Below are positions 1-7,230 of a DNA stretch of 9,575 nt, one piece after another. The notes below the pieces were generated by a model. That model did not search any database. It worked only from the letters and a program-made list of their open reading frames with translations, and was not told where the DNA came from. The number at the start of each line of letters is the position of its first letter. Positions within the stretch are counted from its first letter, which is position 1. Made by a program: the position numbers and the translations under genes. The stretch covers positions 1-9,575 of the forward strand of contig JAATFR010000133.1 of NCBI GenBank assembly GCA_015655095.1, given 5' to 3'. Origin of the DNA: Hyphomicrobiales bacterium (lineage in GTDB: Bacteria > Pseudomonadota > Alphaproteobacteria > Parvibaculales > Parvibaculaceae).

Positions 1-2495
1 ATGCCCCTCCCGGCAGCGCCTACCTGGTTCAAAGCACGGAGCGAAGCCCGCACTATGCCTCGGTGATCGGCACCTTCATCTATCTCGACCAGGACCTGAA
101 CATTATCTCGAAAGTCGACCGTTCTGATTATCGGTTCGACCAACGCACACGCATCTGGTTCGATCCTCCCGCTGACGGGTCAGTCCTCGTCTCACCGCCT
201 TACCCGTTCTTCTCGACCCGAGAAATCGGCATCACACTCTCCATGCGCACAGCAAACCAGACCATCCTCGGTACGGACCTTTCGCTCGCAACGCTCTCCA
301 CTGCGCTCAGGGACCTGAAGCCCACCCCCTCGTCCATGATCGTCCTCGCGGATAATGCCGGCAATCTAATCGCCACCTCGGATAAGCAGCAGCATTTATC
401 CACGTACAGCCAGAACCCGGAGAAAAGGCTTATGAGCATCGAGGATCTGAACAGCCCTCTGCTCTCGCGCGCTTTTCTGGAAAGCATGCGCGACCCGGAC
501 AAGCAGATTCAAGGCATCAGCACACTACGTGATGACAAGACCTGGCTCTATCGCGCCCTGCACCAGAATACAGAGGGTGCCTCCTATGTCCTGATCATCG
601 CACTCCCGGAAGCGGAACTTCTGGACGGCGCACGCCAGATCAGCCGTGAAACCATTCTGGCCAGCATCGGACTTCTGATTGTTGCATGTCCTCTTGTCTG
701 GCTCGCCGCCCATCTCGTTTCGCGTCCGCTCCATCAACTGGCAGACGAGATTCTCAAGATCGAGGGTTTCGACTTTGATCCCCGAACTCCGATTGTCTCC
801 AGGATCGTCGAAATAGATCACCTCGCCAGAGGCATCAGCAGTATCAAGCACCGCGTCCGCGAATTCATGACTCTGGGCCGCGCCCTTGGTTCCGTCCGGG
901 ACCTCGGCCATGTTCTTGAACATGCGATGAGCGAAATAACCGGCGTCGTGGGCGCCTCGGCCGGGGCTTTGTTCCTGCTTGACGAGGAAGGCAATGTTTC
1001 GTCCATCGTCAGAACATCTGCAAACAATCAGATCACCGGAACGCCGGAAACTGTCGCCATCCCCGCCCTCATCAATCTGGTGAACAGAAACGCCGACGCC
1101 TTCCAGTTCGAGGGCCTGAGCAGTGAAAAAATATTCGGCTCGGCTTTTGTTGGCCAGCTTGTGGATAATGCGCCCCTTCTTGCAGTTGTCATCCCGCTGC
1201 GCTCCTCACAGGGCGCGCTCGTCGGCGTCATCCTGCTGGCACGCCCTCACACGCCGGGCGATCTTCCGCTTCCAGAACCTGTACTGGGCTATGCCTCGGC
1301 CCTGGCCGGCACCGCCGCCATCGCCATCAACGCAAACCAGCTCTATCTCGGGCAGAAGGCGTTGCTGGAAGCCTTCATTCAGGTTCTGGGCAACGCCATC
1401 GACGCCAAATCGGCCTATACCGGCGGCCACTGCCAGCGGGTGCCCGTGCTGGCGGAAATGATGGCGCAGGCGGCGCAGGATGCGGATGGGGGCGCCATGA
1501 AGGATTTCCATCTGTCGGAAGAAGATTGGGAGGCCGTTCATATCGGGGCGTGGCTGCATGATTGCGGCAAGGTGACGACACCCGAATTCGTCATGGACAA
1601 GGCGACAAAGCTTGAAACCATCTACAACCGCATCCATGAGGTGCGGATGCGATTTGAGGTGATAAAGCGCGAGGCCGAGGTTGCCTGCTGGCAGCGCATC
1701 GCATCCGGTTCGGACAAGACGGCAGAGCTTGCAAGGCTGGATGAACTCTGGCTGGTACTCGATGAAGAGTTTGCCTCCATCGCCGAATGCAATCTGGGTG
1801 GCGAGGCCATGTCGCCCGGCGCTGTCGCCCGCCTTCGCGAAATTGCGGAACGAACCTGGACGCGGACCCTCGATAATTCGATCGGCCTCTCGGCGACGGA
1901 GCTTGCCCAGCAGAGTAAAATGGCTCTCACGCCCCTGCCTGCCGTTGAACGGTTGCTTGCCGACCGGCCCGACCATGTGATTGAACGCTCCGGGTCCGAC
2001 ATTCTGCCACAGGACAACCCATGGGGCATCAGGATGCAGCCCCCTGAGCATCTCTATAATTTTGGCGAACTGCATAATCTGTCGATCTTCCGCGGCACCC
2101 TGACGGCTGAGGAGCGCTACAAGATCAATGACCACATCATCCAGACCATCATCATGCTCTCGCGTCTGCCCTTTCCGCCTCACCTTAAGGCCGTGCCGGA
2201 AATTGCCGCGACCCATCATGAGCGGGTGGACGGCAAGGGCTATCCACGCGGCCTGACCGGCGGCGATATGAGCACTGTCGCCAAGATGATGGCGATCGCG
2301 GATGTGTTCGAGGCTCTCACCGCCGCCGACCGGCCCTACAAACCCGCCAAGCCGCTCAGTCAGTCGCTCGCGATCATGGACGACATGGCCGCCACGGGCC
2401 ATTTCGACCCGCAGGTTTACAAATTTTTCCGGGAATCAACTGTCTGGCGCGATTATGCACGGCAGTTCCTCCGCCCCGACCAGATCGATATGTAG
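1..2495 (+). CDS. dCache-HAMP-GAF-HD-GYP sensory c-di-GMP phosphodiesterase (5' truncated by window edge)
   Basis: Probable membrane sensor that hydrolyses cyclic di-GMP. The frame is open from position 3 and the codons before the GTG at 63 fit the same domain, so the real start lies upstream of the window. Numbering from 63: residues 1-190 look like the distal part of an extracytoplasmic dCache domain (motifs RTRIWFDPP and REIGITLS). A membrane helix lies at about 197-219, followed by a HAMP-like linker, a GAF domain at about 270-425 and an HD-GYP domain at about 435-800. Visible catalytic elements are H456, HDCGK (499-503), H691 and HHERVDGKGYP (718-728), so the GYP signature is intact. H691 lies 188 residues after the HD motif, where typical HD-GYP domains have a few dozen, so a largely helical insertion is present. 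The family assignment is secure from motifs. Enzyme activity is inferred and the ligand is unknown. It converges with the next gene. Confidence 0.93.
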   Translation, partial: APPGSAYLVQSTERSPHYASVIGTFIYLDQDLNIISKVDRSDYRFDQRTRIWFDPPADGSVLVSPPYPFFSTREIGITLSMRTANQTILGTDLSLATLSTALRDLKPTPSSMIVLADNAGNLIATSDKQQHLSTYSQNPEKRLMSIEDLNSPLLSRAFLESMRDPDKQIQGISTLRDDKTWLYRALHQNTEGASYVLIIALPEAELLDGARQISRETILASIGLLIVACPLVWLAAHLVSRPLHQLADEILKIEGFDFDPRTPIVSRIVEIDHLARGISSIKHRVREFMTLGRALGSVRDLGHVLEHAMSEITGVVGASAGALFLLDEEGNVSSIVRTSANNQITGTPETVAIPALINLVNRNADAFQFEGLSSEKIFGSAFVGQLVDNAPLLAVVIPLRSSQGALVGVILLARPHTPGDLPLPEPVLGYASALAGTAAIAINANQLYLGQKALLEAFIQVLGNAIDAKSAYTGGHCQRVPVLAEMMAQAAQDADGGAMKDFHLSEEDWEAVHIGAWLHDCGKVTTPEFVMDKATKLETIYNRIHEVRMRFEVIKREAEVACWQRIASGSDKTAELARLDELWLVLDEEFASIAECNLGGEAMSPGAVARLREIAERTWTRTLDNSIGLSATELAQQSKMALTPLPAVERLLADRPDHVIERSGSDILPQDNPWGIRMQPPEHLYNFGELHNLSIFRGTLTAEERYKINDHIIQTIIMLSRLPFPPHLKAVPEIAATHHERVDGKGYPRGLTGGDMSTVAKMMAIADVFEALTAADRPYKPAKPLSQSLAIMDDMAATGHFDPQVYKFFRESTVWRDYARQFLRPDQIDM

Positions 2496-2551
2496 CAAGG
2501 AAATTCCGTGACCGGGTTTACTCCGGCAATGAGATTTCCATCTCCGGTCAC
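2496..2551. repeat. 8-bp perfect inverted repeat between convergent genes
   Basis: The arms GTGACCGG (2508-2515) and CCGGTCAC (2544-2551) are exact reverse complements separated by 28 bases. A smaller pair, GGAAAT and ATTTCC, lies nearby. The element sits in the 52-base gap between the ends of the HD-GYP gene and the convergent minus-strand orphan gene, and its right arm covers the orphan's stop codon. It could be a factor-independent or transcript-end hairpin serving both genes. There is no clear U-tract on either side and the loop is long, so a terminator role is only inferred. Confidence 0.4.
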
Positions 2552-3132
2552 AAGCCGTTCCACCACATGCTGGCGATCTCTCCTGACAATCCTCTGGAAA
2601 TCAGATTGACCGGTTGATGACAGGTCGCGCGGACAAGGCCCGGCAAACCGCTTCCCTGCCGTTGTGACAGAGCCTCGGAAAGCCAGCATGGTGCAGTATT
2701 TCCTTGCTTGAGCGACTGAAGGATGCTCATGGGCAAATTGAGGATCTGGCGCACATGGATGTCCGGCTCTTCAGGAGACTCCGAAACCAGATAGACGACA
2801 TCGACTTCCACAGCCTCATCGATCCACACGCGCTGGGAAAGAACGATTTCATCATGCAGGCGGTCGCAAGCCGTGATGTGGCTTTCCCGCTCCGGGAAAA
2901 GGAGCAGCATGGTATGGAGCAACGTCATATCTCTGTATGAAGACCATCCGAACCAGTCGGGCGCTTCCAGATCAATAAAATACGAGAATGTCGGCGTCCG
3001 GGCGATCTCGATCGCTTCCCGGACGGAATTACAGAACATCATGGCGGTGCGGCGAACACTTCCTGTCGGCACCCTTGCTGCTTGATGCAGCTTGATGGAT
3101 GCAGGCTCCAAGCTTCGCAGGCATAGCCTCAC
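2548..3132 (-). CDS. hypothetical protein, unrecognised family
   Basis: I do not recognise this protein. It is about 194 residues if read from the GTG at 3132, or 164 from the ATG at 3042; neither start has a convincing ribosome binding site. The frame is open only back to the stop at 3157-3159. The central part looks like a folded soluble protein: an aromatic-rich stretch (TFSYFIDLEAPDWFGW), an acidic strand-like segment (DEAVEVDVVYLVSE) and then ILNLPMSIL. There is no signal peptide and no obvious membrane helix. The strand choice rests on a hand count over 60 codons: third-position G+C is about 70% and first-position about 55%, which favours this strand over the codon-aligned plus-strand frame. 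The last 50 or so residues look less protein-like, so a degraded or frameshifted 3' end is possible. It is divergent from ppk2 and convergent with the HD-GYP gene. Confidence 0.5.
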   Translation of the reverse strand: MRLCLRSLEPASIKLHQAARVPTGSVRRTAMMFCNSVREAIEIARTPTFSYFIDLEAPDWFGWSSYRDMTLLHTMLLLFPERESHITACDRLHDEIVLSQRVWIDEAVEVDVVYLVSESPEEPDIHVRQILNLPMSILQSLKQGNTAPCWLSEALSQRQGSGLPGLVRATCHQPVNLISRGLSGEIASMWWNGL

Positions 3133-3318
3133 CCCTGCAACGTCCGATGCTTCCGATCAGCGGGCAAGAGCCGGAAAGACCGACAGAGTGAGACGATACA
3201 CATGAAGGTCAGGAAACCGCGCCCTAACCATCACGGTTCCTTCTTGTAACGGTCCAAATATCGGGGCTTGCATTTATGCGCCATTGCATCACCTTTCCCC
3301 GGGTGGGTAAGGCATCCG

Positions 3319-3323
3319 AAGGA
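3319..3323 (+). promoter_or_regulatory. ribosome binding site of ppk2
   Basis: AAGGA lies 11 bases before the ATG at 3335, which is slightly long but is the only purine-rich match. It supports that ATG as the start. No convincing -35/-10 pair was found in the 3133-3334 spacer. Confidence 0.5.
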
Positions 3324-3334
3324 ACAGGCACAAG

Positions 3335-4183
3335 ATGGGCAAGGATAAGGACAGGAAGAAAGACAAGAGCGGGCCCGAGACAGCCAGCACGTCTGTAAAG
3401 GACAAAAAGGCCAGCGAAAAAAGTGAGAGTCACCTGAACTACCGCGAGCAGCTCTATCTGCTTCAGGTCGAACTGGTAAAACTCCAGAAGGCTGCCATCG
3501 AAAAAGGGAAAAAAATCCTAATCATTTTTGAAGGCAGGGATGGTGCTGGCAAGGATGGCACGATCAAGCGCTTCACAGAGAACCTGAGCCCTCGTGACAT
3601 CCGCATCGTTGCCCTGCCGAAGCCTTCGGACCGGGAATCTTCCCAATGGTATTTCCAGCGTTACGCCAAACACCTGCCGGCCGCTGGCGAAATCGTTTTC
3701 CTCAACAGAAGCTGGTACAATCGTTCGGGCGTCGAGCGGGTCATGGACTTCTGCACCGACGAACAATACGAGGAATTCATGGAGGAAGTGCCTATATTTG
3801 AGCAGATGCTGGCGCGCTCCGAGATATTCATCTTCAAATATTATCTGGACATCACCCGGCACGAGCAACAAAAACGCCTCAATGCCCGTCGCAAGGACCC
3901 GCTGAAACAGTGGAAGCTTTCCCCGATCGACGCCAAGGCCGTAACCCTGTGGGACGAATATTCCAAGGCCCGCGACAAGATGCTGATCCGCACAAACAGC
4001 CTTGTCGCGCCATGGACCATCATCTCGGCCAACAACAAGAAGCTCGCCCGGCTAAGCGCTCTCTCCGACTTCATCAGCCGCTTTGAATATGAAGGCAAGA
4101 ACGACAAAATGGCCGTGCCCGACCGCTCCATCGTCTTCCCCTTCAATGCTGATCGACTGAGCGACGGGAGCATCGCTCCCTGA
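3335..4183 (+). CDS. ppk2: polyphosphate kinase 2 (class I PPK2)
   Basis: PPK2 enzymes transfer phosphate between inorganic polyphosphate and nucleoside diphosphates in the cytoplasm; class I members act mainly on ADP or GDP to give ATP or GTP. The 282-residue length fits a single-domain class I enzyme. After a highly charged Lys/Asp/Glu-rich N-terminal tail (about 1-33) come the Walker A loop GRDGAGKDG (67-75) with K73, and the Walker B-region motif NRSWYNRSGVERV from N124. An Arg/Lys-rich lid follows around RLNARRKDPLKQWKLSP. The first Walker B-region residue is Asn where many class I proteins have Asp, and Ser replaces the usual Ala in the RAG triplet. The family call is very secure. Nucleotide preference and the favoured direction are not readable from sequence. 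The gene stands alone, with a pseudogene directly downstream. Confidence 0.96.
   Translation: MGKDKDRKKDKSGPETASTSVKDKKASEKSESHLNYREQLYLLQVELVKLQKAAIEKGKKILIIFEGRDGAGKDGTIKRFTENLSPRDIRIVALPKPSDRESSQWYFQRYAKHLPAAGEIVFLNRSWYNRSGVERVMDFCTDEQYEEFMEEVPIFEQMLARSEIFIFKYYLDITRHEQQKRLNARRKDPLKQWKLSPIDAKAVTLWDEYSKARDKMLIRTNSLVAPWTIISANNKKLARLSALSDFISRFEYEGKNDKMAVPDRSIVFPFNADRLSDGSIAP
4159..4180 (+). repeat. hairpin at the 3' end of ppk2
   Basis: GGGAGC (4166-4171), loop ATC, GCTCCC (4175-4180) forms a perfect 6-bp stem ending one base before the stop codon. An overlapping alternative pairing uses GAGCGA (4159-4164) with TCGCTC (4173-4178). Only a short TTTT occurs further on (4193-4196), so it may stabilise or end the ppk2 transcript, but it is not a classical intrinsic terminator. 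Confidence 0.3.
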
Positions 4184-4189
4184 CATCAT

Positions 4190-4623
4190 GGATTTTCAGC
4201 AGCGCTCGAAATGCTTGCCCCTGAGCGTGGGGCGTTGCTGATCGCCCTGCCCCTCTTTTTGGTCTCGGCTTCGAGGAAGCCTCTGCCAACAGCAGGCTGA
4301 AGCCACCGGGCGGCATCCGCACTTTCCCGCTGCTCGCCATCTGCGGTGGCCTGCTCCATGCGCTTGAGCCCGACCACGCCACATTGTTCGCGGTCAGGCT
4401 TGCAGCTCTCGCGCGCTGGTTTGGCCTTTATTACTGGAAGCGCCTCAGCTTCAACCTTGCCGAAAGCGCGGAAGGAACCGACCGGCTGGAGGCGGGCATC
4501 ATGGCCCCCGCCTGCAACCTGCTTGCTTTCGCCGGACGCACGGAAGGGTTAAAACCGCCACTTGCGCTTTTGGCCCTCACCCTTGCCGGGCTTGCCATCG
4601 CCTTCCTGCCGCTTCCCGGCTGA
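4190..4623 (+). pseudogene. decayed MgtC/SapB-DUF4010-type membrane protein remnant
   Basis: Two adjacent frames together read like the N-terminal half of an MgtC/DUF4010 membrane protein. The first frame gives LEMLAPERGALLIALPLFL, which resembles the family's first helix and its ER-containing start. Around the T-run at 4256-4260 the sense continues in another frame with LGFEEASANSRLKPPGGIRT, then FPLLAICGGLL. The GGIRTF segment matches the family's conserved G-x-RTF turn. Hydrophobic segments continue through LAALARWFGLYYW and IMAPACNLLAF to a final helix ending at the TGA at 4621-4623. A full DUF4010 protein is usually about 400 residues; only about 140 remain, with no start codon or ribosome site. 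I read it as a frameshifted, truncated gene. A short real gene from the ATG at 4384 (79 residues) is a weaker alternative. Confidence 0.55.
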
Positions 4624-4661
4624 GGCGCCGCCCGGCGGCCCGATGGATCACAGATCGACAG

Positions 4662-5498
4662 ATGAACTATCGCCACGCCTACCATGCCGGAAACTTCGCG
4701 GATGTGATGAAACATGCGCTGATGGCGCTTGTGATTGAGCATCTGAAGAAAAAGGAAAAACCCTTCTTCTGGCTCGACACCCATGGGGGCACCGGCCTCA
4801 GTGATCTTGCCGGAATCGAGGCGGGCAAAACAGGCGAGGCCGCGCAGGGCATCACCCGCCTGCTCGCCCTGCCGGAGAAGCCTTTTTCGCTTGCCCCCTA
4901 TCTCGACACGTTGGCCCGCCTGCGAACCCTTCACGGAGCCAGCGCCTATCCGGGCTCTCCTCTGCTCGCGCGCGCGCTGATGCGCCCGGGCGACCGGCTC
5001 ATGGCCTGCGAACTCCACCCGCAAGATGGCGAGGCGCTGCGCCGCCTGTTCAGCCGGGACATGGATACCAGAATCTCGATCATGGACGGCTATCAGGCAA
5101 TCCGCGCCTTCCTGCCGCCGAAGGAGCGGCGCGGCGGCATCCTGATCGACCCACCGTTCGAGAACCGCGATGAATTCGACCAGCTCTGGCAGGCGCTGCT
5201 GGATGTCCGCTCACGCTGGCCAACCGGCACCCTGATGCTCTGGTATCCGGTCAAGGACCCAAGCCTTTCGGGTGCGCTGATCGAACGCTTCGTGAGCGAG
5301 GGACCCGCCAAAACGCTGCTGACGGAACTCCATGTCATGGGCAGCGAGGACGCCGGCCGCTTTGCTGGCTCGGGCCTCATCATCGTCAACCCGCCCTACC
5401 GTCTCGACGAGGAGGCCTCATCCCTGCTCGGCTGGCTCGCCAGCCATCTGGCGCAGGGACCAGGGGCGAGGGCGCGGATCGAATGGCTGCGGACATGA
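4662..5498 (+). CDS. rlmJ: 23S rRNA (adenine(2030)-N6)-methyltransferase RlmJ
   Basis: RlmJ transfers a methyl group from S-adenosylmethionine to N6 of A2030 (E. coli numbering) in 23S rRNA. The 278-residue length matches the E. coli enzyme (about 280). The hallmark N-terminus MNYRHAYHAGNFADVMKH is present, followed by the SAM-binding segment DTHGGTGLSDL, the conserved AYPGSPLLARALMR block, and ELHPQD. The catalytic D-P-P-F motif is at 163-166 (LIDPPFE), with the late signature SGLIIVNPPYRLDEE. All key motifs are intact, so it should be functional. The ATG at 4662 is fixed by the conserved N-terminus although the preceding ribosome site is weak. The gene follows the MgtC-like remnant by 38 bases and converges with the aldehyde dehydrogenase gene, so it is probably transcribed as a single gene. 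Confidence 0.96.
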   Translation: MNYRHAYHAGNFADVMKHALMALVIEHLKKKEKPFFWLDTHGGTGLSDLAGIEAGKTGEAAQGITRLLALPEKPFSLAPYLDTLARLRTLHGASAYPGSPLLARALMRPGDRLMACELHPQDGEALRRLFSRDMDTRISIMDGYQAIRAFLPPKERRGGILIDPPFENRDEFDQLWQALLDVRSRWPTGTLMLWYPVKDPSLSGALIERFVSEGPAKTLLTELHVMGSEDAGRFAGSGLIIVNPPYRLDEEASSLLGWLASHLAQGPGARARIEWLRT

Positions 5499-5526
5499 AA
5501 ACGCCGGCCCCTTGCGGGACCGGCGT
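5498..5526 (-). terminator. intrinsic terminator of the aldehyde dehydrogenase gene, possibly bidirectional
   Basis: The arms ACGCCGGCCCC (5501-5511) and GGGACCGGCGT (5516-5526) pair over 10 of 11 positions (one C/A mismatch) around a TTGC loop. Read on the minus strand, the stem runs straight into TTTT (from 5501-5498), giving an intrinsic terminator about 30 bases after the aldehyde dehydrogenase stop. On the plus strand it directly follows the rlmJ stop, with a T-run only further on, so it may also end rlmJ. Confidence 0.75.
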
Positions 5527-5538
5527 CATGATCATTCG

Positions 5539-5556
5539 TTTTCCGCGACGGGAAAA
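5539..5556. repeat. small hairpin TTTTCC/GGAAAA in the convergent gap
   Basis: TTTTCC (5539-5544) and GGAAAA (5551-5556) are exact reverse complements around a 6-base loop. The element abuts the aldehyde dehydrogenase stop codon (5557-5559). It may add to transcript-end structure between the convergent genes; the stem is short and A/T-rich, so the role is weakly supported. Confidence 0.3.
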
Positions 5557-6987
5557 TCAGGCGGCGTTGTAGCCGAGCACAGCCTTGACCTCGAGGAACT
5601 CCTCAAAGCCGAACTTGCCCCATTCACGGCCATTGCCGGACTGCTTGTAGCCGCCGAACGGCGCGCCGAGATCGGGGCCCGCCCCGTTCAGATGCACATT
5701 GCCGGTGCGCAGACGCGAGGCGACCTCACGCGCATGTTCGATGGTGCCCGAGGAGACATAGCCGGACAGGCCATAGACCGTGTCGTTGGCGATGGAGACC
5801 GCATCATCCTCATCCTTGTAGGGCAGGATGGAGAGCACGGGGCCAAAGATTTCCTCGCGCGCGATCGTCATGTCGTTGGTGACGTTGGCAAACACGGTCG
5901 GGCGGACATAATAGCCCTTGTTGATGCCGTCGGGACGGCCAACGCCGCCAGCGGCGACGGTCGCACCTTCCTCGATGCCCTTCTGGATCAGGCCCTGGAT
6001 CTTGTTGAACTGGGCTTCGCTGACCACCGGACCGATCTTGGTATCCTCAGCGAACGGATCGCCGACCTTGACCTTGGCGGCAGCCGCCGCCGCGATCTTG
6101 ACCGCTTCGTCATGACGCGACGCAGGCACCAGCATGCGCGTCGGCGCGTTGCAGGACTGGCCGGAATTGTTCATCACGTTCATCACGCCGCCGGCGACCG
6201 CGCTGTTGAAGTCCGCGTCGTCGAGGATGATGTTGGCCGACTTGCCGCCGAGCTCGAGCGCGACGCGCTTGACCGTATCGGCCGCCGCCTTGGAGACGAG
6301 GATGCCCGCCCGGGTCGAACCCGTGAAGGAAACCAGATCCACATCGGGATGCGCCGAGAGGCGCGCGCCGACACCCGCGCCATCACCGTTGACGAGGTTG
6401 AAGACACCGGCAGGCACACCGGCTTCATGCAGGATTTCCGCCACGAGATAGGCGTTGACCGGAGCCACTTCAGAAGGCTTCAGCACCATGGTGCAACCGG
6501 TGGCGAGAGCGGGCGCGACCTTGCACATGATCTGGTTGACCGGCCAGTTCCATGGCGTGATGAAGGAGCAGACGCCGACAGGCTCACGCACGATGCGCGT
6601 GTTGCCCTCGCTGTATTCAAACTCGTAATCCTTGAGGATCTCGATCGCCTTCGCCAGATGGGCGATGCCCATGGCGGCCTGCGCCTTCTGGGCAAGCCAG
6701 GCAGGCGCGCCCATTTCGAGCGTGATGGCCTCGGCAACCTCAGCATAGCGCTTCTGGTAGACCTCGATGATCTTCTGCATGAGCGCAATGCGCTCGGCCA
6801 CAGAGGTTCTCGAGAAAGCGGGGAAGGCGGCCTTCGCGGCGGCGACAGCCTTGTCAGCGTCTTTCGCCGTGCCGATGCTGATGCGGGCGAAAGGCTCTTC
6901 ATTTGCCGGATTGATGACGTCGAGCGTCTTGGGTTCAATCGGGTCGACCCACTGGCCGTTGATATAGAACTTGAGATAGTCCTTCAT
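5557..6987 (-). CDS. NAD(P)+-dependent aldehyde dehydrogenase family protein
   Basis: Oxidises an aldehyde to the carboxylic acid through a cysteine thiohemiacetal, with NAD+ or NADP+ as acceptor; soluble, cytoplasmic. The protein is 476 residues, the normal family length. Visible active-site elements are N147 in TPWNWP (oxyanion hole), E245 in LELGGKS (general base) and the nucleophile C279 in SGQSCNAPTRM. Cofactor-fold motifs KPSEVAP and SFTGSTRAG, and the late EEIFGPVLSI and FGGYKQSGNGRE, are all intact. The start is taken as the ATG at 6985-6987 because a GGAGG lies 5 bases before it and the protein then begins MKDYLKFYINGQWVDP, a typical family N-terminus. Longer upstream frames (to 7107) add unsupported residues. 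The substrate is not predictable. It appears to be its own transcription unit, since terminators lie on both sides. Confidence 0.95.
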   Translation of the reverse strand: MKDYLKFYINGQWVDPIEPKTLDVINPANEEPFARISIGTAKDADKAVAAAKAAFPAFSRTSVAERIALMQKIIEVYQKRYAEVAEAITLEMGAPAWLAQKAQAAMGIAHLAKAIEILKDYEFEYSEGNTRIVREPVGVCSFITPWNWPVNQIMCKVAPALATGCTMVLKPSEVAPVNAYLVAEILHEAGVPAGVFNLVNGDGAGVGARLSAHPDVDLVSFTGSTRAGILVSKAAADTVKRVALELGGKSANIILDDADFNSAVAGGVMNVMNNSGQSCNAPTRMLVPASRHDEAVKIAAAAAAKVKVGDPFAEDTKIGPVVSEAQFNKIQGLIQKGIEEGATVAAGGVGRPDGINKGYYVRPTVFANVTNDMTIAREEIFGPVLSILPYKDEDDAVSIANDTVYGLSGYVSSGTIEHAREVASRLRTGNVHLNGAGPDLGAPFGGYKQSGNGREWGKFGFEEFLEVKAVLGYNAA

Positions 6988-6992
6988 CTGGT

Positions 6993-6997
6993 CCTCC
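6993..6997 (-). promoter_or_regulatory. strong ribosome binding site fixing the aldehyde dehydrogenase start
   Basis: The minus strand reads GGAGG, then ACCAG, then ATG. The 5-base spacing is near ideal and selects the ATG at 6987 over the in-frame ATG at 6999, which overlaps the site itself. Confidence 0.8.
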
Positions 6998-7186
6998 ATA
7001 ACCGATGCTCCCGCCGTGGTCGAAGGGCCGGGGCCCATCACGACCCGATGGCGCCTTGCGTGAGCGCCCATTTCAAACGGGAAATTCTTGTGGCGGAACC
7101 CTCGCACAGCAAACGCGGTCCGGTCCAGTGCAAAACACAGGCGTTTTCAGCCGTATTGTGCATCCGATTTTCAAGGGGCAGGACGT

Positions 7187-7220
7187 AAAAAATATGCCGG
7201 AGCGGGCTCCCACGCCCTCC
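7187..7220 (-). terminator. intrinsic terminator of the PPOX-fold gene
   Basis: On the minus strand, shortly after the stop codon at 7231-7233, GGAGGGC pairs with GCC-CG-CTCC (a 7-bp stem with a 2-base bulge and loop GTGGGA, 7199-7220). This is followed after GGCAT by a run of six T (7192-7187). It separates the PPOX-fold gene from the aldehyde dehydrogenase gene, whose promoter must then lie between about 6998 and 7190; I see no convincing -35/-10 pair there. Confidence 0.6.
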
Positions 7221-7230
7221 AGCAGGGCCC

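Noticed and set aside
1206..2402. Minus-strand open frame of about 398 codons opposite the HD-GYP domain
   Set aside because: Codon-aligned antisense shadow of a gene with intact catalytic motifs; no recognisable domain.
2704..2940. Plus-strand open frame of 78 codons opposite the orphan gene
   Set aside because: Codon position statistics counted by hand favour the minus strand, and this frame has the Asp/His/Arg-rich look of the other antisense shadows.
3203..3250. Short plus-strand reading frame of 15 codons (ATGAAGGTC... to TAA) in the spacer before ppk2
   Set aside because: No ribosome site precedes it and I see no leader-peptide or attenuator structure that would give it a role.
4196..4384. 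Overlapping minus-strand open frames of 60-80 codons in the region after ppk2
   Set aside because: Low-complexity Arg/Ala/Gly-rich translations opposite the better supported MgtC-like remnant.
4626..4645. G+C-rich near-palindrome (GCCGCCCGGCGGC) before rlmJ
   Set aside because: The centre leaves too short a loop for a strong stem and no T-run follows, so it is not convincing as a terminator.
5332..7188. Long plus-strand open frame (about 618 codons) opposite the aldehyde dehydrogenase and overlapping the end of rlmJ
   Set aside because: It is codon-aligned antisense to a clearly conserved enzyme, reads as an Asp/His/Arg/Gly-rich shadow without domains, and has no ribosome site. Such frames arise easily opposite G+C-rich genes.
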